Of a DNA stretch of 64,000 nucleotides, positions 20,177 to 30,120 are shown piece after piece. The notes beneath the pieces were generated by a model. It did not search any database. It had not been told where the DNA came from and worked only from the letters and a program-made list of their open reading frames with translations. Source of the stretch: Lunularia cruciata (Eukaryota; Streptophyta; Marchantiopsida; Lunulariales; Lunulariaceae); NCBI GenBank assembly GCA_948567375.1, contig OX419760.1, positions 59,826,911 to 59,890,910 on the forward strand, given 5' to 3'. The position numbers were made by a program, and so were the translations under genes. Positions within the stretch are counted from its first letter, which is position 1. Each line of letters opens with the position of its first letter.

Positions 20177-20380
20177 TCAATACAAAGTCAATATGATCAC
20201 TCTGGAAGGCGCACAAACTATCGGAACTACCATTGGGACCTCAAAAGCTATCACTCGTTGATAATACTCCTCACCAAAATTCCTAACCACAAAATCTCTA
20301 AACATCAATTTCGGCCTCACTACATAACGGATTTCTACTTGAGTGTTGAAAGGGAGAGGATTTGGGACATTCATATCCAT
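20177..20380 (-). CDS. B2 ORF0b, second leader ORF (67 aa)
   Basis: Uninterrupted 204-nt frame, MDMNVPNPLPFNTQ to ILTLY. Key shared features are FGEEYYQRV and VPMVVPIV. It starts four bases after the ORF0a stop (TGATAATATG) and ends 33 nt before the gag ATG, so it lies wholly in the leader RNA. It is gaplessly similar to ORF0a over about 46 residues (13 identities by hand alignment: PF, an Ile, Arg, Val, FG, then E, RV, P, P, V). I recognise no known domain. Confidence 0.6.
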   Translation of the reverse strand: MDMNVPNPLPFNTQVEIRYVVRPKLMFRDFVVRNFGEEYYQRVIAFEVPMVVPIVCAPSRVIILTLY

Positions 20381-20384
20381 ATTA

Positions 20385-20606
20385 TCATAATAGAATGTAG
20401 ATCGTCAAATCCCACTCTCTGTCATATATCACCACAGGTAGAATCACCGGGTTTGGTGAGTTCATCACTCTGTCCATGAATTCCGCACCAAAGTGATAAA
20501 CTAGCGATACTCTCATCTGCTCACGCTGGATGTACATAACCTTGATGTGGAATGGGTTTGAGAATGGAAAGCTAGGTGCGGGAAATTGTCCCCCCGGCGC
20601 CTCCAT
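20385..20606 (-). CDS. B2 ORF0a, first leader ORF (73 aa)
   Basis: Uninterrupted 222-nt frame about 130 nt after the PBS. It begins MEAPGGQF, contains HIKVMYIQREQMRVSLVYHFG and ends WDLTIYILL followed by TGA. It is the first long ORF on the element RNA, so it would be translated before gag. The same length is found in B1 and B5. There is no signal peptide; alternating hydrophobic stretches suggest beta strands. Function is unknown. Ty3/Gypsy elements with an extra ORF upstream of gag are known in the Ogre/Tat group, but I see no resemblance I can confirm. Confidence 0.6.
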   Translation of the reverse strand: MEAPGGQFPAPSFPFSNPFHIKVMYIQREQMRVSLVYHFGAEFMDRVMNSPNPVILPVVIYDREWDLTIYILL

Positions 20607-20733
20607 CCCATCCGCTCTCTAAAGTCCTTCCTAAGTCTAGCGATTACTCTATGTTCTCCACCTCAAATTACTCAGTTTTAGTAGTTCGTGCTATTCCAAG
20701 AGGGGTGATCCACTCTCTTGGACTAGAACACTC

Positions 20734-20745
20734 GCTTTGATACCA
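20734..20745 (-). other. B2 primer binding site
   Basis: Reads TGGTATCAAAGC on the minus strand, one base from the 5' LTR, with one mismatch to the initiator-Met tRNA complement. Confidence 0.8.
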
Positions 20746-20746
20746 T

Positions 20747-21484
20747 TGTAATACTCCGAGGACAAGAGAAGAGAGAAAACACAGATTGCACACTCCAACA
20801 TTCCATGCCCCAAGGGAGCACCTTCTCTTTATTATATAGACAAAGAGGATCTCCTCCAAGGAAGCTCCACCATAGGATTAAGGACACAGATAGGTGACAT
20901 GTCAGCAAGCTCCACCCTTGGATTACTTACTTGGGTGGGTGACCTGTCTGGTCTAGGTCCTATCTGGTTGGTCAAACGAGCTTTGACCGGAGGGAATCTT
21001 TTAGGGAATCTTCCTGTAGGAATCTCAGAATCACATGAGTAAGGTACCGTTGGAAAGCTCTCGACGAGACAAACCAAGCGGGAGGGAAAGCCAGCCTTTT
21101 CTCCATTGGAGGGGGAATCTGCACATTTTCAAGGCCTAATTCATCCGTTTAGGCCTCCGAAATTGCCTTCAAAGTTTTCAGGCATATTTCGGTTCCTACT
21201 CTATTAGTAGAAGTCTCCTTTTGGTGATACCTCTTTCTGATCTGTTTAGTCCATCATGTGTAACATCCTTCCAGATGTTACCAAACCAATTCTCACCTTT
21301 AAATCATATGTCTAGCTATTGGTTCTAAGGTTCTCAAGTCTATTTCGGTTTCTGCCCTATTAGTAGAAGTACTCTTTTGGTGATACTTCTATCTGATCTA
21401 TTTTGACCATCATGTAAACATCATTCTAGATGTTACCAAACCGAATTTCACATCTAGATCATATGGCTAACCCTTGGTATTACA
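20747..21484 (-). repeat. B2 5' LTR
   Basis: 738 bp with the same ends as the 3' LTR. In element orientation a TATATAAT box is followed by TGCTCC-CTT-GGGGCA, the family hairpin preserved by one G-U pair. The right target duplication ATATG is at 21485-21489. Confidence 0.95.
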
Positions 21485-22236
21485 ATATGCTACTAAGGTA
21501 TCACAGCATTATCTCTTGGGAAAACAAGTGATCATGCAAACCGATCATAAATCCTTATTACAAACATTATATTTGGAACACATGAAGAGTTGATGTCATT
21601 GATGGGAAGAACAACTACATTTTTTTGACCTCAAACTTGAGAGAACAAACTCAATAGGTTTTATATCATTCCCAATGCCCTATCACAATAAAAAGAGGTG
21701 AAGTCTCTTCCTCTCATCATGGTGGCAATTACAACAATGTCAATCAACTCCAAGATCCGAGTTGAGTTGAGTACCACTTAATTTCAAATAGAACAAGGTA
21801 GTCTTGTTGCACATGACAATGTATATAACACCTTCTCCTTCAAGGAAGGCCTTCTATTTTGGGAGAAATGGATCTATGTTCTAGCCCAAGAGTGATCTAT
21901 GACTTGTGCACCTTCAAGAAGCCCATGACTTACCAATTGTTGGTCACAAGGGTGTGAAAAAGACCTTGGGTACCCTACAATGCCAATGATGGTGGTCCAA
22001 CATGGCATGTGATGTTTGAGAGTTTGTACAATCTTGTGAGAGCTACCAATGCAACAAGGCCAACAACCAAAAACCAAGTGGACTCCTTCAACCACTTCCT
22101 ATCCTATATGCTCAATGGGAACAAGTGAGCTTAGATCTCATCACATCCTTGCCCAAGACAAAGCAAGGTCAACAAAAATCATGGATTTTTTGGATAATCT
22201 CAATAAGCAAATCCATTTCACACCAACCTTTGATAT
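21485..22236 (+). pseudogene. A-old pol segment 3: RNase H end and integrase zinc finger
   Basis: It resumes at the exact codon where segment 2 stopped (after duplication of ATATG), with [15 protein letters not shown], decayed sequence of the RNase H-integrase linker, and the HHCC region (HDLPIVGHKGVKKTLG) with stops. It continues to the start of the integrase core and is cut by solo LTR B3. 22232-22236 is GATAT. Confidence 0.85.
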
Positions 22237-22835
22237 TGTAATACAAGCAGCTAGATATATTATCTAGAGGTGAAAATTGGCTTGGTAACATCTAGAAAGA
22301 TGTTGTGTAAAATGGGCTCGGTAGATCAAAGAGAGGTGTTACCAAAAGAGCACTTCTACTAATAGGGAAAAAGTCCAAAATAGCTTGAAAACTTTAGAGC
22401 CAATTTTGGAGACCTAAACGGATGAATTAGGCCTTGAAAATGGAAAGATAATTCTCTCTAAGGGACAAAAAGCTTGCCTAATCCCCCTATTATTTGTCTC
22501 ATTGAGAGCTTTCTAATCGTACCTCACCGACACAATTTTGAGCTCTCTACAAGAAGATTCCCTAAAAGTTCCCTTTAGTCAAACCCATTTGACCAACTAG
22601 ATAGGACAAGGACTAACATGTCACCCATCCAAACAACTAATCCAAGGATGAAGCTTTCTGACAGCTCACCAATCCACGTATCTGATCCAAGGGTAGAGAT
22701 TCCTTTGAGGGGATCCTCTTTGCTATATAATAAAGAGAAGGTGCTCCTTTGGGAGCATCGGAGGATTGAGTGTGAAACTTGTGTTTTCTCTCTTGTATCT
22801 CTCTTGGAGAGTTCTCTTGTCCTTGGAGTATTATA
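22237..22835 (+). repeat. B3: family B solo LTR
   Basis: A single LTR starts TGTAATACAAG and ends GTATTATA, flanked on both sides by GATAT (22232-22236 and 22836-22840). At 599 bp it is shorter than intact LTRs because of internal deletions. No internal sequence remains, so the element was reduced by LTR-LTR recombination. Confidence 0.92.
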
Positions 22836-23477
22836 GATATTATGGATGCTCCAGCATTGACCCAAATCTACTTGGACAATGTTTTCAAGTATCATGGGAT
22901 ACTTGTCTCCAACCATGATCCTCATTTCATTGGAAAATTTTGACAAGCATTCTTCAAGATACTTGGCACCAAGTTTGCTTTGTCCATAGCCTATCATCCT
23001 CAAAATGATGGACAAACCAAACATGCAAATTGCACCTTGAAGGATATACTTTGTGCCTATGTCAACATTCACCATACCAACAGGGATGAGTGTCTTGCAA
23101 CTATTGAGTTTGCCTACAATAATTCCAATCATGCAAGCATTGGATTCTCTCCCTTCTTCCTTAATTTTAGCCAAGACCCACTTGTTCCAAATTTTCTTCT
23201 TGCTCCTCCTCCATCTTAGGTCCCTCATAGTTTCACCTTCTTGACCATAATATGCTAATAATCCTTACAAAAAGCCAAATCTCATCTCCTTGTTCCTCAA
23301 AATTGTCAAAAACAATATGCAGACCAATATTGTTGTGATCTCACTTTTCAACTTGGTGATATAGCTATGTTTTCTTCTAGTAACCTACCCCTCCCACTTG
23401 GTACACAAATTTGTAAACTTGCTCCTAATTGGATAGGTCCATTTGATATCACCCAAATCATTTCTCTTGTTGCTTAT
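22836..23477 (+). pseudogene. A-old pol segment 4: integrase core
   Basis: It continues with TMDAPALTQIYLDNVF and the second catalytic Asp region (VSNHDPHF, with Asp altered to Asn in the first position), then LSIAYHPQNDGQTKHANCTL, where Glu is replaced by Lys, so the DDE triad is lost. An open stretch 22980-23219 covers part of it. It breaks off inside the SH3-like linker, where B4 begins. Confidence 0.85.
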
Positions 23478-23960
23478 AGGGAATCTTCCTATAGGAGTCT
23501 TTGAATCACGTAAGGTACTATTGGAAAGCTCTCGACAAGACAAACCAGTGAGGAGGGAAGGCCAACTTTTCCTCCATTTGGGGGGGGGGGGGATTTGCAC
23601 ATTTTCAAGGCCTAATTCATCCGTTTAGGCCTCCAAAATTGCCTTCAAAGATTTCAAGCATATTTTGGTTCCTACTCTATTAGTAGAAGTCCCCTTTTTT
23701 GATACCTCTTTCTGATCTCTTTAGTCTATCATGTGTAACATCCTTCCAGATGTTACCAAACCAATTCTCACCTTTAAATCATATGTCTAGCTATTGGTTC
23801 TAAGGTTCTCAAGTCTATTTCAGTTTTTGCTCTATTAGTAGAAGTACTCTTTTGGTGATATTTCTATCTGATCTATTGTGACCATCATGTATAGCATCAT
23901 TCTAGATGCTACCAAACCAAATTTCACATCTAGATCATATGGCTAGCTCGTGGTATTACA
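23478..23960 (-). repeat. B4 3' LTR, truncated
   Basis: The plus-strand reading starts inside the LTR at AGGGAATCTTCC and ends TGGTATTACA. It includes a run of 12 G near 23580-23591, a site where other copies have short G runs. Confidence 0.9.
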
Positions 23961-23973
23961 GACCTCCCTCCTT

Positions 23974-26900
23974 TTAAGATGCAACATCCTCATTGTGCAA
24001 TTGTTGTTCAAATGCTTGCACCAACACCGGTGCATGTGTCAAATTAGCAGCGGGCTCCCATGTTGCTTCATAGAGGGGGTAACCTTTCCACTATATGAGA
24101 TATTCCACCCACGGATGGCAAATACCACGCATGCGTTTTTGGAGAATACGCTCCACTTCATATTCTTTTGTGTCATCAATGAGTGTCGGACAAGGTCAAA
24201 TGTCTTGTGTGAAATAACATTGGCCTGATTGGGGAGCATATCTGCATAGTAGGAAACATGGAACACTAGATGGATCTTCATGTGTGGTGGTAGCTCAAGG
24301 TGATAGGCCACAACGGCGACACAATGAAGAATCGAGAAAGGCCCAATAAAACAAGGTCTGAGCTTATGAGGTCCAACTAATGTGAGGTTGGTTGTCGATA
24401 GCCACACTTGATCCCCAATGTTGAACTCCATGTGCCTATGGTGTGCATCAGCATACTGCTTCTGTCAATTTTGTGCAATCTATAATCTGTGCTTGGCGCT
24501 CTCCACACTGTGTTGGATTCTAGAAACAAATGTGTTGACGGCATCGACCTTGGTAGCCACTGGATGGATCTTCATCAAGCTAGAAGGTGTGAAGGGATGC
24601 TCACCATACATGAGGAAGAACGGAGTGACCTAGGTAGATGCATTCACTGAATTGTTCTAAGCGAATTCCACCAACGGGAGTAGGGTGGCCCACCTCTCTT
24701 GCTCTTCTAAGGTGAAGCCGCGTAACATGTCTTCAATCGTGCAATTAGCCCGCTCTGTTTGGCCATCTATTTATGGGTGGTAAGCTGTGGACATGGCCAA
24801 CTTGGTTTTGAAGAAACCAAAGATTGTTTGCTAGAACAAACAGGTGAATTGAGTACCTCTATTAGTGATAAGTACTCTAGACATGCCATGGTGAGAGAAG
24901 GCTGCATCTAAGTATAATTGAGGTAGTTGTGGAGCGGTCACATCCTTGGTGGTATGACATACATGAATCATTTTGCTAAGCCGGTTCACAAAGATCATGA
25001 TAGAGTCAAACCCTGAGGTGGTCTTGGGTAATTCACAGACGAGATCCATACTCACTTGTTCCCAACGTTGGGTAGGCGTGGGGACAGGTTGAAGGAGCCT
25101 TGTAGGAGCTTGATTAGAGGCTTTGTTCTGTTGAAAAAGTAGGCAGCTGCACACGTAGTCCATCATGTCGTTGTTCATCTTGGGCCAATAGTAATGGCGT
25201 TGGACTGCATCCAAGGTCTTGTCTACTCCAACATGACCTGCAATGGCCGAATCATGACATTCTGCTAGAATGGTGGTGCACAATTCTGGGACATTTGGGA
25301 TCCATGATCTACCATCACGAAAGGTGAGTCCTTGGGTGCTGATGATGCCTTTGGATGATTGCGTTTCTATCATCTGTGGATCAGTTTTTGTAGCAGCCAG
25401 AATCTCTGGCTAGAATTCAAGGTTAATCTTAACCTCTACCACCAAGTTGTTTGCCATTAGCATACAGTTAAATGCATCTGCAAGTTGCTTCTTACCTTCC
25501 CCTGTAGGTAATTGACATGTTGAAGTGTTGTCGCTACTCTGCCCACCAAATCTGGCGACGAGATAGATCCTTCTACATCTCAAGGTAGACTAGTGGTTTG
25601 TGGTCTGTCTCTACTACAAATGCCTTCTTGCCCAGACAGTGCTTCCAATGCTTGGTTGCCAAAAGAATGGCCAGCTCTTCTTGTTCAGTGATGTGGTAGT
25701 TATGCTATACCGGTAACAAATTTTGAGAGAAATATGCAATTGGATGCCATCCGTCATGCCACTCTTGTTGTAGGACTGCTCCTATTGCTACGCTTGATGC
25801 ATCTATAGCCAACTTGATTGGTCATTTTGGGTCATACCACTTCAAGATTGGTGCATATAGCAAGGCTGCTTTCAATTCTTGAAAGACCAACTCTTGTGCG
25901 GTTCCCCATGTCCACTTCTTCCCCTTGCCAAGTAGTGCCGTTAAAGGTTATGTGACCTTGGAGAAGTCCTTGACAAATCTACGATAGAATCCCGTCAACC
26001 TCAAGAAGCTCTTGAGTTGAGTCTGATCTTCTAGGGCACGCCATGTTTGAATGATCTCTATTTTATCTATCAATACTTGAATGCCCTCTGCACTTACTCT
26101 ATGCCCCAAGTAGTCTACTTCAGACTTGCCAAACTCACACTTTGAGATTTTGGCGTACAATTGATTATGTCTTAGAATCTGGAGGACTTCTCGTAGATGT
26201 TGTTTGTGTTCTGTCATTGTGCTACTATATACTAAGATATCGTCCAAGAAGACGATAACAGACTTATCCAATTATAGACAAAATATGTCATTCATTAGAC
26301 TCATGAAAGTGGCAGGTGCATTGGTAAGGCCAAAAAGGCATCACAAGATACTCAAAGTGGCTATACTTGGTTTGAAAGGTAGTTTTGTACACATCCTCCT
26401 CTGCAATTTGGATTTGATTGTTATCGCTCCGCAAGTCCAATTTGGTGAAGTATCTTGCTCCATGGAGTTGATCAAATAGGTCATCCATGCAAAGTAAGGG
26501 GTATTTGTTCTTCATTTTTTGTTGATTGAGACCTCGATAGTCAATGCACATGCCCATTGTACCATCCTTCTTCTTCACAAACAAGACAAGATCCCCATAT
26601 GGTGATATGCTAGGTTGGATGAACCCCTTCTGCAGCATCTCCTCAATTTGAGTCTTACACTCCTCCAACTCATGAGGTGATAGACAATATGGGGCCTTAC
26701 AAGGAGGTGTCTTCCCCGGGAGTGTCTCAATTTTATGATCTACTCTCCTTTTTGGTGGTAATCCTAAGGGTAGATCATCGAGAAAGACATCTTGAAATGC
26801 ATCCACCATAGCCTTCAATTTCTCAAGAACTTGTCCATCAAGTTGTGCACTCTGGACTTCTCTTATTAGACCCATGAAACATCTATCGATCTTATAGACA

Positions 26901-27420
26901 GTTGCCGTCCTTATGACATATAGGGGCAGATCCTGCTTGGGTGATTTTTCTTTAACCCCAATGATTGACCATTGGTGGGTTCTCACTATTTTCTTCCTCC
27001 AATCTACCATAGAGTTGTACTGCTCTATCCATGGCATGCCTAAGATTGCATCATAACAAGCTAATTGTATCACTCACCACTCAATTGCTTCCTGATATTC
27101 TCCTACAGAGAGTGTTATCCATCTAGGTAATGATTCAATCCTCTCTGTTTGCCCATAAGGCAACTCTACTTCTTCACTCCTATCCCTCTCTAGATCCATT
27201 CCCAGTCTTATTGCAATAGAGCGAGATAAGAAATTCTCTATTGCTCTCAGATCGATTAATACTCTCACTTGATTGTCTTTTAGGACTCCATTCATGACAA
27301 TCAATTGTAAGGTTGCCTTTCGAGATCTTTGCACATTAATCTTCTTCCTTCTCTCACTTCTCTTCTTCCTTATTGAGCTATTAAGGCTACAAGGTATATT
27401 TACTGGCAATCTTTGTTTTC
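23974..27420 (-). pseudogene. pol: B4 pol (decayed)
   Basis: Protease (VLIDLRAIENF: Asp-Leu-Arg, active-site glycine lost), RT ([24 protein letters not shown] near 26245), RNase H, integrase (DSAIAGHVGVDKTLD, MDLVCELPK) and a C-terminal chromodomain with stops are recognisable in order. Frameshifts near 26330 and 25500 and many stops separate them. The stop TAA lies at 23974-23976 next to the PPT. The pol frame starts -1 to gag, with GGAAAAC at 27415-27421 as in B2. Confidence 0.88.
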
Positions 27421-28152
27421 CAAAGTGATTTCTACTTCCTCTTCTTCAATGCGCCTCTCCATGTTGTTCAAAGATTGCATGTACGAAGGCCGAGGACCTC
27501 GAGGGAAACAAGTGCGACAATTGGTAGATATGTGCCCAATACGGCCATAATTGTAACAATGGCGTTGTTCTCCTTGAGTTCCTTCTCCTTGTGGAACTCC
27601 ATCTCTTCTTTCTCCTACCCGTCCACGCTCTCCTTGAAGCGGTCATGCTTCTCAATCTCGAAATCAAAGGTTGCCTAATTCCATCGGTATTGGTCCACCC
27701 ATGTGTGGCATTTATGCTTGATAATGTTGAGGTGGGACTACTGCTTCACCTCCACCCAATGCTCCTACTATTCTCTGTGCACAAGCAATGGCTTCAAATA
27801 CTGTGAGATGATTTTGCACCATGAGTTCTTGGCAAATCCGCTCCTTTAACCCTTGTTTGAAATTGTTGGGAGCCTCTGCTTGACTCATGTCAGTTATTGC
27901 AACTTGTAGATCCAGAAATGCCTCCACATACTCTTGTATGATATTCTTCTATCTCAATCTCCATAGTCGCGTTTGAGCCATCTGCACAAAATCCACCAAT
28001 TAGAAATTCTTCAGTAATCCTTCTTGCATGGCTTGATCATTCTTGAGGATTTGCACTTGACTTTGTAACGTCTCCATGGTCATCTTAATCTCTCAAAATT
28101 CATTCAACATCCCTTGCATTCCTTGCACCAGCTCTTGCAATTGCGGATCCAT
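27410..28152 (-). pseudogene. gag: B4 gag with 336-bp in-frame deletion
   Basis: ATG at 28150-28152 begins the family Gag N-terminus. At about 28030 the sequence jumps from NDQAMQE to GLLKNF. In B2 these two points each lie at CTTCTTGCAT (14027-14036 and 14363-14372), so 336 bp were lost with one repeat kept. The zinc knuckle is damaged (CYNYGRIGH: second Cys changed to Tyr). Several stops follow. Confidence 0.85.
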
Positions 28153-28185
28153 TGTTCCTGCAACACTCAATTGCTAATGTCTACT

Positions 28186-28389
28186 TCAATACAGAGTCAA
28201 TATGATCACTCGAGAAGGCGCACAAACTATCAGAACTACCATTGGGACCTCAAAAGCTATCACTCATTAATAATACTCCTCGCCAAAATTCCTAACCACA
28301 AAATCTCTAAACATCACTTTCGGTCTCACTACATAACAGATTTCTACTTGAGTGTTGAAAGGGAGAGGATTTGGGACATTCATATCCAT
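28186..28389 (-). pseudogene. B4 ORF0b (two nonsense codons)
   Basis: The 204-nt frame is of the same length as in B1, B2 and B5, with NFGEEYY followed by two adjacent stops, then resuming with VIAFEVPMVV and ending ILTLY. It starts four bases after the ORF0a stop. Confidence 0.6.
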
Positions 28390-28393
28390 ATTA

Positions 28394-28618
28394 TCATAAT
28401 AGAATGTAGATTGTCAAATCCCACTCTCTATTATATATCACCATAGGTAGAATCACCGGGTTTGGTGAGTTCATCACCCTATCCATGAATTCTATGCCAA
28501 AGTGATAAACTAGCGATATCTTCATTTGCTCATGTTGGATGTACATAACCTTGATGTGGAATGGATTTGGGTTAGTTAGATGGAAAGTTAGGTGCGGGAA
28601 ATTGTCCTCCCGATGCAT
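28394..28618 (-). pseudogene. B4 ORF0a (frameshifted near the start)
   Basis: It matches ORF0a of the other copies from NPFHIKVMYIQHEQM to WDLTIYILL. The original ATG at about 28628-28630 is followed by a small insertion near 28575 that shifts the first third out of frame. The remaining open frame is 74 codons long from an internal start. Confidence 0.6.
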
Positions 28619-28749
28619 CCATCCCGTCTGCTCTCTAAAGTCCTTCCTAAGTCTAACAATTACTCTATGTTCTCCACCTCAAATCACTTAGTTTCAGTAG
28701 TTTGTGCTCTTCCAAGAGGGGTGATCTACTCTCTTGGACTAAGATACTT

Positions 28750-28761
28750 GCTCTGATACCA
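28750..28761 (-). other. B4 primer binding site
   Basis: TGGTATCAGAGC on the minus strand is a perfect initiator-Met tRNA complement next to the 5' LTR. Confidence 0.9.
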
Positions 28762-28762
28762 T

Positions 28763-29492
28763 TGTAATACTTCGAGGACAAGGGAAGAGAGAAAACACAA
28801 ATTACACACTCAACATTTGGTGCCTCAAAGGAGCACCTTCTCTTTATTATATAGACAAAGAGGATCTCCTCCAAGGAAGCTCCACCATAGGATTAGGCAC
28901 ACATATAGGTGACATGTCCTCAAGCTCCACCCTTGGATTACTTCCTTGGATGGGTGACATGTCGGTCTAGGTCCTATCCGGTTGGTCAAACAAGCTTTGA
29001 CCGGAAGCAATCTTTTAGGGAATCTTCCTGTAGGAGTCTCAGAATCACGTAAGATACCATTGGAAAGCTCTCGACAAGACAAACCAAGGGGAGGGAAGGC
29101 CACCCTTTCTTCCATTGTGGGGGAATTTGCACATTTTTTAGGCCTAATTCATCCGTTTAGGCCTCCAAAATTGCCTTCAAAGATTTCAAGCATATTTTGG
29201 TTCCTACTCTATTAGTAGAAGTCCTCTTTTTTGATACCTCTTTCTGATCTCTTTAGTCTATCATGTGTAACATCCTTCCAGATGTTACCAAACCAATTCT
29301 CACCTTTAAATCATATGTCTAGCTATTGGTTCTAAGGTTCTCAAGTCTATTTTGGTTTCTGCTCTATTAGTAGAAGTACTCTTTTGGTGATATTTCTATC
29401 TGATCTATTATGACCATCATGTATAGCATCATTCTAGATGCTACCAAACCAAATTTCACATCTAGATCATATGGCTAGCTCATGGTATAACA
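28763..29492 (-). repeat. B4 5' LTR
   Basis: 730 bp; plus-strand reading starts TGTAATACTTC and ends TGGTATAACA. The TATATAAT box is kept. The hairpin arm has one mismatch (TGCTCC against GAGGCA). Confidence 0.92.
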
Positions 29493-29712
29493 CATGGCCA
29501 CCAACAACATACTAAGTACAAGCTCCTTTGGAAAGTGTATCCCTTTCATGATGCCACTTTCTCATCTCCAAAATGCACAAATGGCTATTAAGGAGTTTGA
29601 AGCTTCCATGGTAATGAGGATATCACTAACTAGCGGTGAGGGAATATATAACAATATGGAGTTTATAGATAAGTTAGTTGAGACTAAGGAAGTAGCAAAT
29701 AGGCCACATTAG
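29493..29712 (+). pseudogene. A-old pol segment 5: chromodomain end
   Basis: It picks up inside the chromodomain (YKLLWK, DAT), with a gap, and an open frame [17 protein letters not shown] runs through the PPT and 66 nt into the 3' LTR, ending at 29712. The same extension of pol into U3 is seen in A-young. Confidence 0.8.
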
Positions 29713-30120
29713 CAAAGAGTTATAAGAATATTCTAGAAGAATCTAGGAAGCTACTTGGTACATTATAAGTATTGGATAATGTGCATGCAAAGTGGGTGAC
29801 TTCTAGGAGAAAGTTTCTTGGGAAGCTTCCCGGCTGGTTTAGCTTGTACATCAAGTAGATAGCTTCTTGAGAAGCTTCCAACTAGCTTAGCTTGCATGCC
29901 AAATAGACAATTTCTAGAAGGAAGCTTCTTGAGAAGCTTCCCAATTAGCTTGGCTTGCACTCCAAGAAGGTGGCTTTTAGAAAGTTTCTTGAGAAGCTTC
30001 TCAAGAGCCTTGTTTACTACGTATAAATACCATAGCCCAAGCTCATACTATGCATTCAAAGTTTCACTCATTCAAGAGTGTAATATTCCATTCTCCTATT
30101 TCTCTCCTTAGATTTTTACA
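29647..30120 (+). repeat. A-old 3' LTR
   Basis: 474 bp from TATAACAATATGG (TG decayed to TA) to TTTTTACA. It contains several GAAGCTTC palindromes, for example 29913-29942, and a TATAAATA box at 30022-30029. It is strongly diverged from the A-young LTR. Confidence 0.88.

Larger units (their letters stand above)
9232..21484 (-). mobile_element. B2: Ty3/Gypsy chromovirus, family B, carrying nested A-young
   Basis: It is flanked by a perfect 5-bp duplication ATATG (9227-9231 and 21485-21489). Both LTRs are 738 bp (9232-9969 and 20747-21484), with about 15 substitutions and two compensating 1-bp indels, near 2%. Excluding the nested element at 14460-20102 it is about 6.6 kb long, with PBS, ORF0a, ORF0b, gag, pol and PPT in order on the minus strand. 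It is dead because of the insertion in gag, one frameshift near 12499 and several nonsense codons. Otherwise it is the best preserved family B copy in the window. Confidence 0.95.
23478..29492 (-). mobile_element. B4: Ty3/Gypsy chromovirus, family B, truncated at its 3' LTR
   Basis: The 5' LTR is complete (28763-29492). The 3' LTR lacks its outer 240 bp or so (starts at 23478), and about 190 bp of flanking A-old is also gone, so one deletion removed the original junction and no target duplication can be checked. ORF0a, ORF0b, gag and pol are present on the minus strand but damaged. A 336-bp in-frame gag deletion lies between copies of CTTCTTGCAT. LTR divergence over the first 260 bp is about 4-5% by hand count. 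Confidence 0.92.
813..30120 (+). mobile_element. A-old: ancient Ty3/Gypsy chromovirus, family A, split by four insertions
   Basis: The element's parts lie in order on the plus strand: truncated 5' LTR (813-992), PBS, gag, pol in five pieces (2141-3299, 8635-9231, 21485-22236, 22836-23477, 29493-29712) and 3' LTR (29647-30120). Each piece lines up with consecutive parts of the nearly intact relative at 14460-20102. The gaps hold family B insertions B1, B2, B3 and B4. About 190 bp of pol and the outer end of the B4 LTR were lost at 23477/23478. Many stops and frameshifts make it dead. The original target duplication cannot be seen because the start of the 5' LTR is missing. Confidence 0.9.

Noticed and set aside
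813..30120. Target-site duplication for A-old
   Set aside because: The outer end of its 5' LTR is missing, so the 3' flank TTAGG has no partner to compare with.
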